This document shows, one piece after another, positions 45,915-57,002 of a DNA stretch of 64,000 nt (the stretch's first letter is position 1; each line of letters starts with the position of its first letter). The stretch is from positions 21,080,679 to 21,144,678 of the forward strand of contig CM055893.1 in assembly GCA_029582165.1 (NCBI GenBank). Reading direction: 5' to 3'. Position numbers and translations under genes: made by a program. Source of the stretch: Portulaca oleracea (taxonomy: Eukaryota; Streptophyta; Magnoliopsida; Caryophyllales; Portulacaceae). The notes below the pieces were generated by a model. It had not been told where the DNA came from. It saw only the letters and a list, made by a program, of their open reading frames with translations, and searched no databases.

Positions 45915-47941
45915 CATGTCAAGCATTTACAAGCGGTGATGGAGATTTTAGCCTAAGAGAAGCTTTATGGGAATTTGGGAAAGTGTCAATTCTTCACCGA
46001 CAAGGTTACATTTCTTGGTTATGTGATCACTATTGTGGGCATTCACGTTGATGAAGAGAAGATCCAAGCCATCAAAGATTGGTAGGTTCCAACCATCATT
46101 CAGCAAGTAAGGAGTTTCCATGGCCTGGCTTCCTTCTATAGAAGGTTTGTGAGAAACTTTAGTACTATCCTAGCTCCCATGACTGAGCTAGTGAAGGCTA
46201 AGGAGTTCTCTTGGACCCTTGCTGCCCAGAAGGCCTTTGAGACAATAAAGGAGAAGCTAACCACTGCCTGTGTGTTAGCCTTGCCCAGTTTTTCCAAGAT
46301 TTTTGAAGTGGAATGTGATGCATCTGGATTGGGCATAGGTGTTGTCCTATCTCAAGAGGGAAGGCCTATTGCTTATTTCAGTGAGAAGTTGAATGATGCG
46401 AAGAAGAAGTATAGTGTGTATGATAAGGAGTTTTATGCAATCATTCGAGCATTGGAGCATTGGAGGCATTACCTCATTGGTAATGAATTTATTTTGCATA
46501 GTGATCATGAAGCCTTGAAGTTCATCCAAGGTCAGCATAAACTAAATCCACGCCATGCCAAATGGGTTGAGTATATGCAAGCCTATCATTTCATGATCCA
46601 TCACAAGGCTGGTGATTTGAACAAAGGAGCAGATGCACTGTCAAGGAAGTTTATTCTGTTACATGTAATGGATTCTAGAGTACTTGGCTTTGATCAAATC
46701 AAGGCCTTGTATCCGGAAGATGAAGATTTCAAGGAGGTTTATGAAGCATGTCAGCAGTGACCCCAAGGTTTATTCCACCTTTAGCATGGGTTTCTCTTTA
46801 AGGGAGATAAATTGTGCATTCCAAAGAGTAGCTTACGTGAACTTCTCATCTTGGAGGTTCATGGAGGTAGCTTGGCAGGACATTTTGGGATTGAGAAGAC
46901 TACCTTGATGAAGAAGGAACATTACTATTGGCCTAAAATGAAGAAGGACATTGAGCATCTGATCAGGAGGTGTTCAATATGCCAACTCTCGAAGAGTCAC
47001 AGTCTGCCTCAAGGACTTTACACACCACTGCCCATTCCTGAAGATCCTTGGGAAGATATCAGCCTAGACTTCATTATTGGGTTGCCTAGAACGCCCAGAG
47101 GTAAAGACTCTATTATGGTAGTTGTTGATCGTTTTTCTAAGATGGCCCATTTTATTCCTTGTCACACTACCTATGATGCTATGAAAGTTGTTGAGTTGTA
47201 CTTCCAAGAGGTGGTTAAGTTGCATGGAATCCCTAAATCTATTGTTTCGGATAGGGATGCCAAGTTCTTGAGCCATTTTTGGGTGACTTTATGGAAGAAG
47301 CTTGGTACCCAACTCAAATTCAGCACTACATGTCACCCCCAAACAGATGGTCAAACGGAGGTTACCAATAGGACCCTTGGTACACTAATAAGGTCCTTGG
47401 TGAACAAAAACAAGATGGTATGGGACACTTTGCTACCTCATGCTAAGTTTGAATTTAATAGAGCTCCTAGCAAGGCTACTGGTTTGTCTCCTTTTCAAGT
47501 AGTATATGGGAAAAATCCAATCACTCCTATGGATTTGGCCCCTATTATTACCTCAACCAGGTTTAGTCATGACACTAGTTTTAGAGCCAAGGAGATTCAA
47601 GCGCTACATCAGCAAGTCCGAGAGAAGAAAGCTAATTTCAATGAGAAGGTTTCCAATTCAGCCAACAAGAACCGAAGAAAGATGGTTTTCCAACCTGGGG
47701 ATCTTGTTTGGATTCCCCTAAAGAAGGATCGTTTTCCATCTAAGAGGAAAGGTAAATTGGTTCCAAGGGCTGATGGACAATTTGAAGTATTGGAAAAAGT
47801 TGGAGACAATGCCTATAAGCTTGAACTTTGGGATGATTATGGAGGAAGTGCTACTTTCAATGTGTCTGACTTGAGGCATTAATATGCTAAGGATGAAGGT
47901 CTTCTAAGTTTGAGGATAAACTTTTCTCAACTTGGGGGGGA
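45915..47941 (+). pseudogene. B1 RT thumb, RNase H and integrase
   Basis: From 46,149 to 47,882 one frame of about 578 codons has only two stops, TGA at 46,758-46,760 and a TAG near 46,780. RNase H has [20 protein letters not shown]. Integrase has HGGSLAGHFG, RCSICQLSK, and the acids in SLDFIIG, VSDRDAKF and GQTEVTN, all intact, then GDLVWIPLKKDRF. No chromodomain. A TAA at 47,880-47,882 sits at RH-Tyr; the frame continues through LSLRINFSQLGG and the G7 purine tract into the 3' LTR. Upstream of 46,149 the RT thumb has two more stops. Confidence 0.87.
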
Positions 47942-48618
47942 TGATGGGAATCTGCCCAAGCATGCTCAAGTCATTCAAGCTTGTTACTTGGTTGTGGGTG
48001 AAACCAAGAAGGGAGTTGATCGTTTGGCAGGCTAATGTCCTTCACGTCGTGAAGCCTCTCCAGTGTTTACTTCGATCTTCCAGACATAGCGGCCAATTTG
48101 CTCAGAATGAAGGACATTCACTTATCATGTCATTTGCTCAGACTAATTAGCTCAAGAAACCCCTAATTAGCTGGATTAGTTACAATATTCTATTTGGTAT
48201 ATATAAACCCCCTTTGTAATCAGTTTGAATCAATTAATCTGAATATTACCCTAAAATTCGAGAAGCTTCTTTGCTCTCAAGGTTGTGAGTTTCCCTCAAC
48301 TCTCATTTCTACTACTGTAACTTGATTTGGCTAATCAAGTAGGTGATTGGTAGAGCTTAATCAAATTCTTAGAAGGTGAATCTGTAACTAAGAAGGAGAT
48401 TAAGGAGCCCTTGTGATAATCAATCATTGTGAGTCTGTATTTATTGATTTTCATTTGTTCTATCCTCTGTTTTGGTCATTTTCTATGTGCATTGTTGTTG
48501 GTCGATCCATTTTGGTTGTTGTTGTGCTGAAATTGGGACATCAATCATGGTGAGTTTGTAACCAGATTGATGTTCCCGGCTGTTTAGAGAATCCAATTGT
48601 TTTGGCTAGGATACATCA
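47942..48618 (+). repeat. Family B 3' LTR of B1
   Basis: Starts TGATGGGAATCTGCCC after GGGGGGGA, ends GGATACATCA. It is 677 bp, shorter than the 5' LTR because about 150 bp of U3 (the GGACGTTCACAC region) are deleted near 48,145. Confidence 0.88.
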
Positions 48619-49859
48619 ATTTGTTTCCTTCTCTTGTTGTTGTTGTGGGCGTATGATAGATGATGGTGGTAGGGGAGCCAATGGAATATGGTCTCCCTTT
48701 GTTCTTGCTCGTTTGGTACACAAGTAACACTTAGAGCTCTTCTTACTACCAAAATTTCTCCTTCATCCGGTTCTTTTACACTTTCCTCCTCATTTGCGCC
48801 AATATTCTCATTAACCTCCTCTTCATTTTTACTTTCATTATACTCCGGCTCAACATATAAAGCACTTTGATATTCAACCAAAGATACAACTCTTTTATTA
48901 GGACACTCCGAGGCATAGTGACCTAATCCTTGGCAATGAAAACATCTTCTTGGGGCTAATGGCTTGGCTTCTTGGACGTGGGGTTTAGGAATGGATGGGG
49001 GCTGATTCCGTGGAGCTTTGTTGTAGGGTTGTTTTGTAGGTTATGAGGGTCTTTGTTGTGGAATGTATGGGCATGTAGGTTGGGTTTGTTTGTAAGATGT
49101 TTGGTACTTTGTCATGGTCTGTTTTCCTCTATCCTTTCTTTGCCTTTCAACTTTCAAGGCCAAAGAACTCAATTCATCAAAAGATTGTTAAGAATGTAAT
49201 TCAACAATATTAAGAATCCAATCATTAAGAACAAACAAGTAACGTACCAAAGTTTGAGGTTCATTCTCTTGGAGATCACAATGCCAAATTAGATGCTCAA
49301 ACTCTTTTGTATACTCCTCCACGATTCTACTTCCTTGGACAAATCGTTGCAACTTGTAATAATTATCTCGGAGATAACTTGGTGGTAGAAACTTTCCTTG
49401 CAACTTGCTTTTCATCTTACTCCATGTTCGAATTTTGTCCTTGCCCTTAGCTTGTCTCTTCTTTTATATATTTGTCCACCACATGAACGCAAGCCTGCGT
49501 AACTTTAGGGCCACATACTTCACTTTCTTTTCATCATATACTTCTTCAAGATCACAAACTCTTTCAATAGTTTGTATCCAATCTAAAAAGTTCTCCGGAT
49601 CAAGATTACCTTCAAACTCCTGTATTTCCACCTTGAAATTGAACCTTTCCTTCCTTGTTGGATGTCCTAGAATTTCACTTTGTATGTCCTTTTCGTCACC
49701 TTGGGGATTCCCAACATAAGAATCATCAAGCATTTCTCTATGTTGAAGATGCATATACTTCTTCAATTGGTCGGTGAGATATGTGATCTTTTGCTTCATC
49801 TTCTCTACATTCTCTTGGGAATTCATCTGAGAATTCATAGGAGAACTTCCACTAGCCAT
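48619..49859 (-). pseudogene. A5 gag and protease remnant right of B1
   Basis: Gag ATG at 49,859 (MASGSSP), coiled segment, capsid region and zinc knuckle near 48,920-48,960 (CFHCQGLGHYASEC type, with His in place of Arg). About 360 bp of protease, including the active site, are deleted at about 48,682, where GAGCCAATG joins GGAATATGG. Several stops and frameshifts lie in 48,990-49,460. Confidence 0.85.
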
Positions 49860-50072
49860 TTAGAATCAATCTTGATACCAAAAGACCAAAAAGAAATTCA
49901 CGGTTTGGGCTAGGGTATAGGTACGAGAGATGGTATGTGCTTAGGCTAGATTGTATTTGGGTTTAAGGGGTTCTTTGTGGAGTTTTGTGGGGGATGGATT
50001 AGTGATGGAAAGATTGTAGAAAGATGGTGCAAGAACTAAGAGAATCAATCTCCTAAGCTCTGATACCACTTT
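49860..50072 (-). other. A5 leader and primer-binding site
   Basis: Non-coding leader with an exact primer-binding site (complement of GCTCTGATACCA, 50,057-50,068). Confidence 0.82.
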
Positions 50073-50883
50073 TGATGAATAATGGGATCAAAGAGACCTC
50101 ACTATACACGAAAATTAGGATCTATATGAACAAAGATAAGAATCTTCCTCTCTAAGTTCTTAAAGGATCAAACGAATAGATGAAACAAGATAGAAATCAA
50201 AAATACTCAATGGAATGTACCAATTGATGAATGAGATGAACGAATGATAGATTTGATATAGCTTGAGAAACTCTTGAAGATATAGACACACCACTTCAAG
50301 AAGATCTTCAACTCTTCCTATCACCAACCAAGCTAGCCAAGCAAGGAATAGAACAAGAGATTTGGACTATTCCCTTGGGAAAGAATCGTTTCTAGCAAAT
50401 GGTAGAGAGAACACAAAAGCATGTAGCCTTTAGAAGTTTAGTTTGTATTACTTGTGAATGATCGAATGAATGATTACAAAGGCCTCTCAAAGGGTCTATT
50501 TATAATACTATAGGACCCCTTAGGCGTGTGTTACATCAAGAATACAATGAATTCTAGCTTACATCATCTATTACAAGTATGACATCATAAAAGGCTCAAA
50601 AAGTACATAGCTAGAAAGAAACATTGATATCTTGCTCAATTCTTCTCCAATCTCCAAGATTCAAGACCCATTAGAAACCTCTTTGTATGATCTAGATTTT
50701 GCTCCAAGACGTCTATTCTAATAGCTTCATGGATCTTGAGATATAGAGCAAAGTATCGGATTGTACTTGATGAAGTCATCCATTTTCAAGAGTGATAAGA
50801 GCGATTGAAGCTCTTTTTCCATATAAGCTTGTATAGCCTCTAGTTGGTTCCCATGATGTGTATTTGGGACCAAATATACATCA
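50073..50883 (-). repeat. Family A LTR e (subfamily A-I), 5' LTR of A5
   Basis: 811 bp, ends in ACATCA at 50,883, then the target duplication AACTT. It carries the rare markers AAATTAGGATCTATATG and GATATAGCTTGAG, which are also found in LTR h at 63.1 kb. Confidence 0.88.
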
Positions 50884-51366
50884 AACTTGGTTGTAGAAAC
50901 TTTCCTTGCAACTTGCTTTTAATCTTACTCCATGACCGGATTTTATCCTTGCCCTTAGCTTGTCTCTTGTTTTGTAGATTTGTCCACCAAATGCACGCAT
51001 GCTTGCGCAACTTGAGGGCCGCATACTTCACTTTCTTTTCATCATGTACTTTTTTAAGATCAAAAATTCTTTCAATAGTTTTCATCCAATCTAAAAAGTT
51101 TTCTGAGACAAGATTACCTTCAAACTCCGGTATTTCCACCTTGAAATCGAACCTTTCCTCCCTTATTGGACGTCCACTCCTTTCACTTTGATGTCCTCTA
51201 CGTCACCTTGGGGATTCCCAACGTAAGAATAATCACGCAACTCTCTATGTTGAAGATGCATAATCTTCTTCAATCGGGCGGTGAGATAAGTGATCTTTTG
51301 CTTCATCTTCTCTACATTCTCTTGGGAATTCGTGGCAAAATTCGTAGGAGAACTTGCACTAGCCAT
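50884..51366 (-). pseudogene. Gag N-terminal half of the element interrupted by A5
   Basis: Starts with an ATG at 51,366 (MASASSPTNF) and contains the coiled segment and capsid start (ENFLDWMKTIERIF). A 1-bp loss near 51,190 shifts the frame after GDVEDI. It ends at the AACTT target site; the other half of this gag lies left of A5. Confidence 0.85.
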
Positions 51367-51602
51367 TTAGAATGAATCTTGATACCAAAAGACCAAAGAG
51401 AAACTCACGGATTGGGCTAGGGTATAGGGACGAGACATGGTATGTGTTTAGGCTAGATTGTGTTTGGGTTTAGGGGGTTCTTTGTGGAGTTTTGTTGGGG
51501 ACGTGTAATGGGGAATTGTGGGGATTGATTTGCGATGGAAAGATTGAAGAAAGATGGTGCAAGAACTAAGAGAATCAATCTCCTTAGCTCTGATACCACT
51601 TT
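51367..51602 (-). other. Leader and primer-binding site of the host copy
   Basis: Non-coding. Exact primer-binding site (complement of GCTCTGATACCA) at 51,587-51,598. Confidence 0.8.
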
Positions 51603-52253
51603 TGATGTATAATAGGATCAAAGAGACCTCACTATACACGAAAATCAGGATCTTTATGAACAAAGATAAGAATCTTCCTCTATAAGTTCTTATAATATCA
51701 AACGAAAGATTGAAACAAGATAGAAATCAAAAAGATTCAATGGAATGTACCAATGATGATTCAGATGAACGAATGATAGAATTTGATATGGCTTGAGAAC
51801 TCTTGAAGATATAGACGCACCACTTTAAGAAGATCTTCAACTCTTCCTATCACCAACCAAGCTAGCGAACCAAGGAATAGAAGAAGTGATTCGAACGATT
51901 CTCCTAAGGAAAGAATCGGTTCTAGCAAATGCTAGAGAGAACACAAAAGCATGTGGCCTTTAGATGTTTGGTTTGTATTATTTGTGAATGATTGAATGTA
52001 TCTTACAACGGCCTCCCAAAGGGTCTATTTATAGTATTCTAGGACCCCTTAGGTGTGTACATCACCAAGAATACAATGATTTCTAGCTTACATCATCTAT
52101 TACAATTATGACATCATAAAAGATTCAAAAAGTACATAGCTAGAAAGAGACATTGATATCTTCCTCAATTCTTCTCCAATCTTCAAGATTTAAAAACCAT
52201 TAGAAAGCTCTTTGAATGGTCTATATTCGGCTCCAAGGTGTCTATTCCAATAG
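51603..52253 (-). repeat. Family A LTR f (subfamily A-II), truncated
   Basis: 651 bp of a normal 800 bp: the right part (start of U3) is missing. The break falls after TATTCCAATAG. A-II markers (AGACGCACC, TCCTAAGGAAAG) are present. Confidence 0.85.
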
Positions 52254-52579
52254 TGATGTATGCAAGGTCCTAAGATAAGAGTATTGACCTCACAGTACAC
52301 CGCATTAACACATAACACACACAATCTGGTCTCACAATATAGAATCAAACACAAATTCACCCAAAACAATCCTCAACACCGAGAAACAACTATAACCTCC
52401 TCAAAACAGAGTACAAACACCAAAGCACAAATGGATGAAATGGATGATGTTGAAATGATGATCATATGGACAAACTTACAAACAAACAGTAACCCAAGAT
52501 GGTCTTGAGGCTCGAGCTGATACAGGGCCACCACTGCTAGAACTTCAAGGGCAATTGACTAGATGACCTCAATGGATAC
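52254..52579 (-). repeat. Diverged LTR-end relic between LTR f and A6
   Basis: The first 50 bp (TGATGTATGCAAGG, then GACCTCAC and TACAC) follow the layout of the left end of family A LTRs (TGATGTATAATAGG, GACCTCAC, TACAC), so I read it as the end of an LTR from a related, more distant family. The remaining 270 bp match nothing else in the window and contain no ORF of note. There is no target duplication at its edges. Confidence 0.45.
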
Positions 52580-53251
52580 AGGCTCCTTCTCCAAAATGTA
52601 CGTCACCAACTCTAGATGTTTTAAATGTTCTCTTTCACTTCTACTATACACAAGAATATCATCAAAGTAAACTACTACACACTTGCCAATAAGAGGCTTT
52701 AATACATGATTCATAAGTCGCATAAAAGTAGATGGTTCATTAGTGAGGCCAAATGGCATGAAAAGTCATTCATACAACCCTTCTTTTGTTTTGAATGCGG
52801 TCTTCCACTCATCTCCTTCATGAATTCGAATTTGATGATATCCACTCCTCAAATAACCTTTAGAGAGCACTACACTCCCATGTAATTCATCAAAAAGAAC
52901 ATCAAGTCGAGGTATTGGAAACCTATACTTGATTGTAATCTTGTTTATGGCTCGGCAATCCATACACATACATTGAGATCCATCTTTCTTTGGTACAAAC
53001 AACACGGGAATAGCACGTAGACTCATACTTTCACATACCAAGCCTTTGGATAAGAGAACATCTACTTGCCTTTGAACTTCTTGTGCATCTTTTGGGTTCA
53101 TACGGTAAGTTGGTTTGTTGGGAAGCACTGAACCCGGAACTAGCTCAATCTTGTGCTCAATTTCTCTTCTTGGTGGCAATCCCTTGGGCATCTCTTTTTC
53201 GAACAAATACTTGAAACGTTCCAAAAGAGGTTGAAGCCAAAAGTGGTCCAT
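52580..53251 (-). pseudogene. A6 reverse transcriptase, 3' part missing
   Basis: Frame 53,251-52,580 with one in-frame TGA at about 52,766 (a Trp codon in other copies). It has [26 protein letters not shown] and YFDD intact. It stops at the thumb, at the junction with the LTR relic; RNase H and integrase are absent. Confidence 0.85.
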
Positions 53252-54933
53252 TTGTTGGGGTAGCTTCCTCCTTTTCCAAGTTAGCTAGAATAAGATCTTT
53301 GTGCTCTTGGAACTCATGGTGCTCGGCTTTCATAAAGGTCACAATATTTGTCTCCTTCTCTTGTTGTTGTTGGGGAGGACGTATGATAGATGATGATGGT
53401 ACAGGAGCCAATGTGATCTTCTTTTTGTTGAGAATAAACGTGTAGGTATTTGTTCTCCCATCATGAATAAGATGCCTATCAAATAAGCAAGGTCTTCCAA
53501 GCAATATGTGACAAGCATCCATTGGAATTACTCACACCAAATACAATCTTTATAGTTTTTGCCAATGGAAAGACTTACAAGAACACGTTGATCCACACGA
53601 ATAACTTTCCTATGACTTAGCCATTGAATTATGTAAGGGGATGGGTGTGGACTAACCTCCAATTGTAGTTTATTCACCATGGTTGTTGAAGCGACATTAG
53701 TGCAACTTCTTCCATCAATGATTAGAGAACAAACTTTGCCTTGGATTGTACACCTTGAATGGAATATGGTCTCCCTTTGTTCTTGCTCGTTTGGTACACA
53801 AGCAATACTTAGAGCTCTTCTTACTACCAACATTTCTCCTTCATCCGCTTCTTCTACTCTATCTACCTCATTTCCGCCAATAGCCTCATCAACCTCCTCT
53901 TCACTTTTACCTTCATTACACTCCGGCTCAACATATAAAGCACTTTATTCAACCAAAGATACAAATCTTTTATTAGGATACTCCGAAGCATAATGATCTA
54001 ATCCTTGGCAACGAAAACATCTTCTTGGGGCTAATGGTTTGGCTTCTTGGACGTGGGGTTTAGGGATGGATGGGGGCTGATATTGTGGAGCTTTGTTGTA
54101 TGGTTGTTTTGTAGGTAATGAGGGTCTTTGTTGTGGAGTGTAAGGATGTGTAAGGATGTGTAGGATAGGTTTGTTTGTAGAATGTTTGGTACTTGGTCAT
54201 GGTCTCTTTTCCGCTATCTTTTCTTTGCCTTTCAACTTTTAAGGCCAAAGAACTCAATTCATCCAAAAATTGATAGGAATGTAATTCAACAATATTACGA
54301 ATCCAATCATTAAGACCAAACAAGTAACGTACCAAAGTTAGAGGTTCATTTTCTTGGAGACCAAAACACCAAAGTAGGTGCTCAAATTCTTTTGTATACT
54401 CTTCCACGGTTCTACTTCCTTGGACCAATATTTGCAACTTGTAATAGTTATCTTGGAGATAACTTGGTGGTAGAAACTTTCGTTGCAACTTGCTTTTCAT
54501 CTTACCCCATGACCGGATTTTGTCCTTGCCCTTAGCTTGTCTCTTCTTTTGTATACCCTAAAGCATGCTTGCGCAACTTTAGGGCCACATACTTCACTTT
54601 CTTTTCATCATGTACATATTTAAGATCAAAAACTCTTTCAATAGTTTGCGTCCAATCTAAAATGTTCTCCGGGTCAAGATTACCATCAAACTCCGGTATT
54701 TCCACCTTGAAATCGAACCTTTCCTCCCTTTTTGGACGTCCACTTCTTTCACTTTGTACGTCCTCTTCGTCACCTTGGGGATTCCCAACATAAGAATCAT
54801 CATGCATCTCTGTATGTTAAAGATGCATATACTTCTTCAATTGGTCGGTGAGGTAAGTGATCTTTTGCTTCATTTTCTCTACATTCTCTTGGGAATTCAT
54901 GGGAGAATTTGTACGAGAACTTGCACTAGCCAT
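53157..54933 (-). pseudogene. A6 gag and protease
   Basis: ATG at 54,933. Coiled segment with a Gln-to-TAA change near 54,818, capsid region in 54,807-54,060, zinc knuckle near 54,010, protease in 53,833-53,528 and 53,522-53,157 with a 1-2 bp loss near 53,530. The protease site reads IIDGRSCTN, where other copies have DGGS. The family B target site (ATTTG near 53,345) is empty. Confidence 0.83.
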
Positions 54934-55187
54934 TTAGAATAAATCTTGGCGAGAAAGATCCTTCAAGGATCACGATTTTGGGTTTTGGGTATAGGTCACA
55001 TGGGTTTTGTGTTTGGCTATGATTTGGAGAAGGAATGTGTTTGGGGTTTGGGGTTTGGGGTTCTTTGTGGAGTTTTGTATGGGGACGTGTAATGGAGAAT
55101 TGTGGGGGATTGATTTGCGATGAAAAGATTGTAGAAAGATGGTGCAAGAACTAAGAGAAACAATCTCCTAAGCTCTAATACCACTTT
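54934..55187 (-). other. A6 leader and primer-binding site
   Basis: Non-coding leader; its gag-proximal 100 bp differ from the other family A leaders. The primer-binding site (complement of GCTCTAATACCA, 55,172-55,183) has one change. Confidence 0.75.
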
Positions 55188-55987
55188 TGATGTATAATGG
55201 GATCAAAGAGACCTCACTATACACGAAATAAGGATCTTTATGAACAAAGATAAGAATCTTCCTCTCTAAGTTCTTATAAGACCAAACGAAAGGTTGAAAA
55301 CAAAAAAAATTCAATGGAATGTACCAATGACGATTGAGATGAACGAATGATAGAATTTGATATGGCTTGAGAACTCTTGAAGATATAGACGCACCACTTC
55401 AAGAAGATCTTCAACTCTTCCTATCACCAACCAAGCTAGCCAAGGAAGGAATAGAAGAAGAGATTTGGGGCGATTCTCTTGAGAGAATAATCGATTCTAG
55501 CAAATACTAGAGAGAACACAAAAGCATGTAGCCTTTAGATGTTTACTTTGTATTATTTTGTGAATGATTGAATAATTCTTACAAAGGCCTCCCAAAGGGT
55601 CTATTTATAGTACTCTAGGACCCCTTAGGCGTGTACATCATCAAGAATACAATGATTTCTAGCTTACATCATCTATTACAAATATTACATCATAAAGAAT
55701 CAAAAAGTACATAGCTAGAAAGAAACATTGATATCTTGATCAATTCTTCTCCAAACTCCAAGATTCAAAAGCCTTTAGAAAGCTCTTTGAATGATCTAGA
55801 TTTTGCTCCAATACGTCTATTCCAATAGCTTCATGGATCTTGAGATATAGAGCAAAGTGTCAGATTGTACTTGATAAAGCCATCCATTTTTAAGAGTGAT
55901 GAGAGTGATTGAAGCTCTTTTTCCATATAAGCTTGTAAAGCCTCTAGTTGGTTCCCATGACGTGTATTTGGGACCAAATATACATCA
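55188..55987 (-). repeat. Family A LTR g (subfamily A-II), shared by A6 and A7
   Basis: 800 bp. Left end TGATGTATAATGGG; right end ATATACATCA at 55,987, followed by a clean purine tract (TAGGGGGGAA on the minus strand). Confidence 0.88.
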
Positions 55988-57002
55988 TTCCCCCCTAATT
56001 GAGAAGAGTTTGCCCTCAAACTAGAAAGTTCTTTACCCTCTTCATAGTATGGCTTAAGATCACTCACATTAAAGGTACAACTACCTTCATAATCTTCACC
56101 AAGTTTAAGTTTGTATGCATTATCACCAATCTTCTCTAGTACTTCATAAGGACCATCACCTCTTGGTGCTAATTTCCCTTTCCTCCTCGAAGGAAATCTC
56201 TCTTTTTTCAAGTGAATCCAAACAAGATCTCCTGGTTCAAATACATCTTTCTTCCTTGTTCTATTCACTTTATTCGACACATCTTGTGTATACTTCAATA
56301 TTTTCTCATGAATTTCTTGATGAAGCTTCTTAATCTCTTCATCCCTTTTGTTAGCTTCAAAGTTAAACTTTGTTGATGTAGAAATGGGTGTAAGATCCAT
56401 CGGATGGAGAGGATTCCTTCCACAAACCACTTGAAATGGTGATAAGCCCGTTGCTTTACTTGGACTCCTATTAAAAGAAAACTCAGCATGACATAGAAGA
56501 GTATCCCACCCTTTCTTCTCTTTACTAACCAATGCTCGAAGTAAGGCTCCCAAGGTACGATTTGTAACTTCTGTTTGACCATCCGTTTGGGATGACATGT
56601 GGTGCTAAACTTCAATTTTGTACCAAGCGTCTTCCATAATGTTAGCCAAAAATGACAAAGAAACTTCGAGTCTCTATCACTCACCATAGTTTTTGGAATA
56701 CCATGTAACTTCACTACTTCTTCATAGTATAAATTTGCAACTTTAGTAGCGTCATAGGTTGTACGGCATGGAATGAAGTGTTCCATCTTTGAAAACCTAT
56801 CAACAACTACCATGATTGAATCCTTGCTTCTTTGAGTTCTTGGTAGACCCACAATGAAGTCTAAACTCACACCTTCCTAAGGACTATGTGGAATAGGCAA
56901 TGGAGTGTACAAGCCATGTGGTAATGCGAGAGCTTTTGTGATATTACAAGTATTTCACCTCTTAACCATATGCTCAACATCCTTGATCATACTAGGCCAA
57001 AA
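55831..57002 (-). pseudogene. A7 integrase, reading into the 3' LTR
   Basis: The core in 56,870-56,590 has SLDFIVG and VSDRDSKF. A single base lost from a G run at about 56,588 shifts the frame just before GQTEVTN, which continues in the ORF 56,598-55,831 (255 codons) with GDLVWIHLKKERF, PRGDGPYEVLEKIG and the tail inside LTR g ending SISQDP. In the N-terminal part a Tyr codon is TAA (57,003) and a zinc-ligand Cys is TGA near 56,962. Confidence 0.87.

Larger units (their letters stand above)
45128..48618 (+). mobile_element. B1: family B gypsy element nested in A5, TSD ATTTG
   Basis: Plus-strand element with 5' LTR, partial pol and 3' LTR, flanked by ATTTG at 45,123-45,127 and 48,619-48,623, and by the two parts of the A5 protease region. 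Primer-binding site, gag, protease and most of RT are deleted: the 5' LTR runs directly into the RT thumb at about 45,914. Its proteins resemble family A but form a separate family. Confidence 0.9.
41571..50883 (-). mobile_element. A5: family A element with both LTRs and TSD AACTT
   Basis: Full-span copy: 3' LTR d, integrase, RNase H, RT, protease, gag, leader, 5' LTR e. It is flanked by AACTT on both sides (41,566-41,570 and 50,884-50,888) and by the two halves of one interrupted gag. A family B element (45,128-48,618) is nested in it. Without B it would be about 5.8 kb. Confidence 0.88.

Noticed and set aside
52254..52579. Solo LTR of 326 bp with TG and CA ends
   Set aside because: The edges do begin with TG and end with CA, but there is no target duplication (AATAG versus GGCTC), and both neighbours are truncated at the edges.
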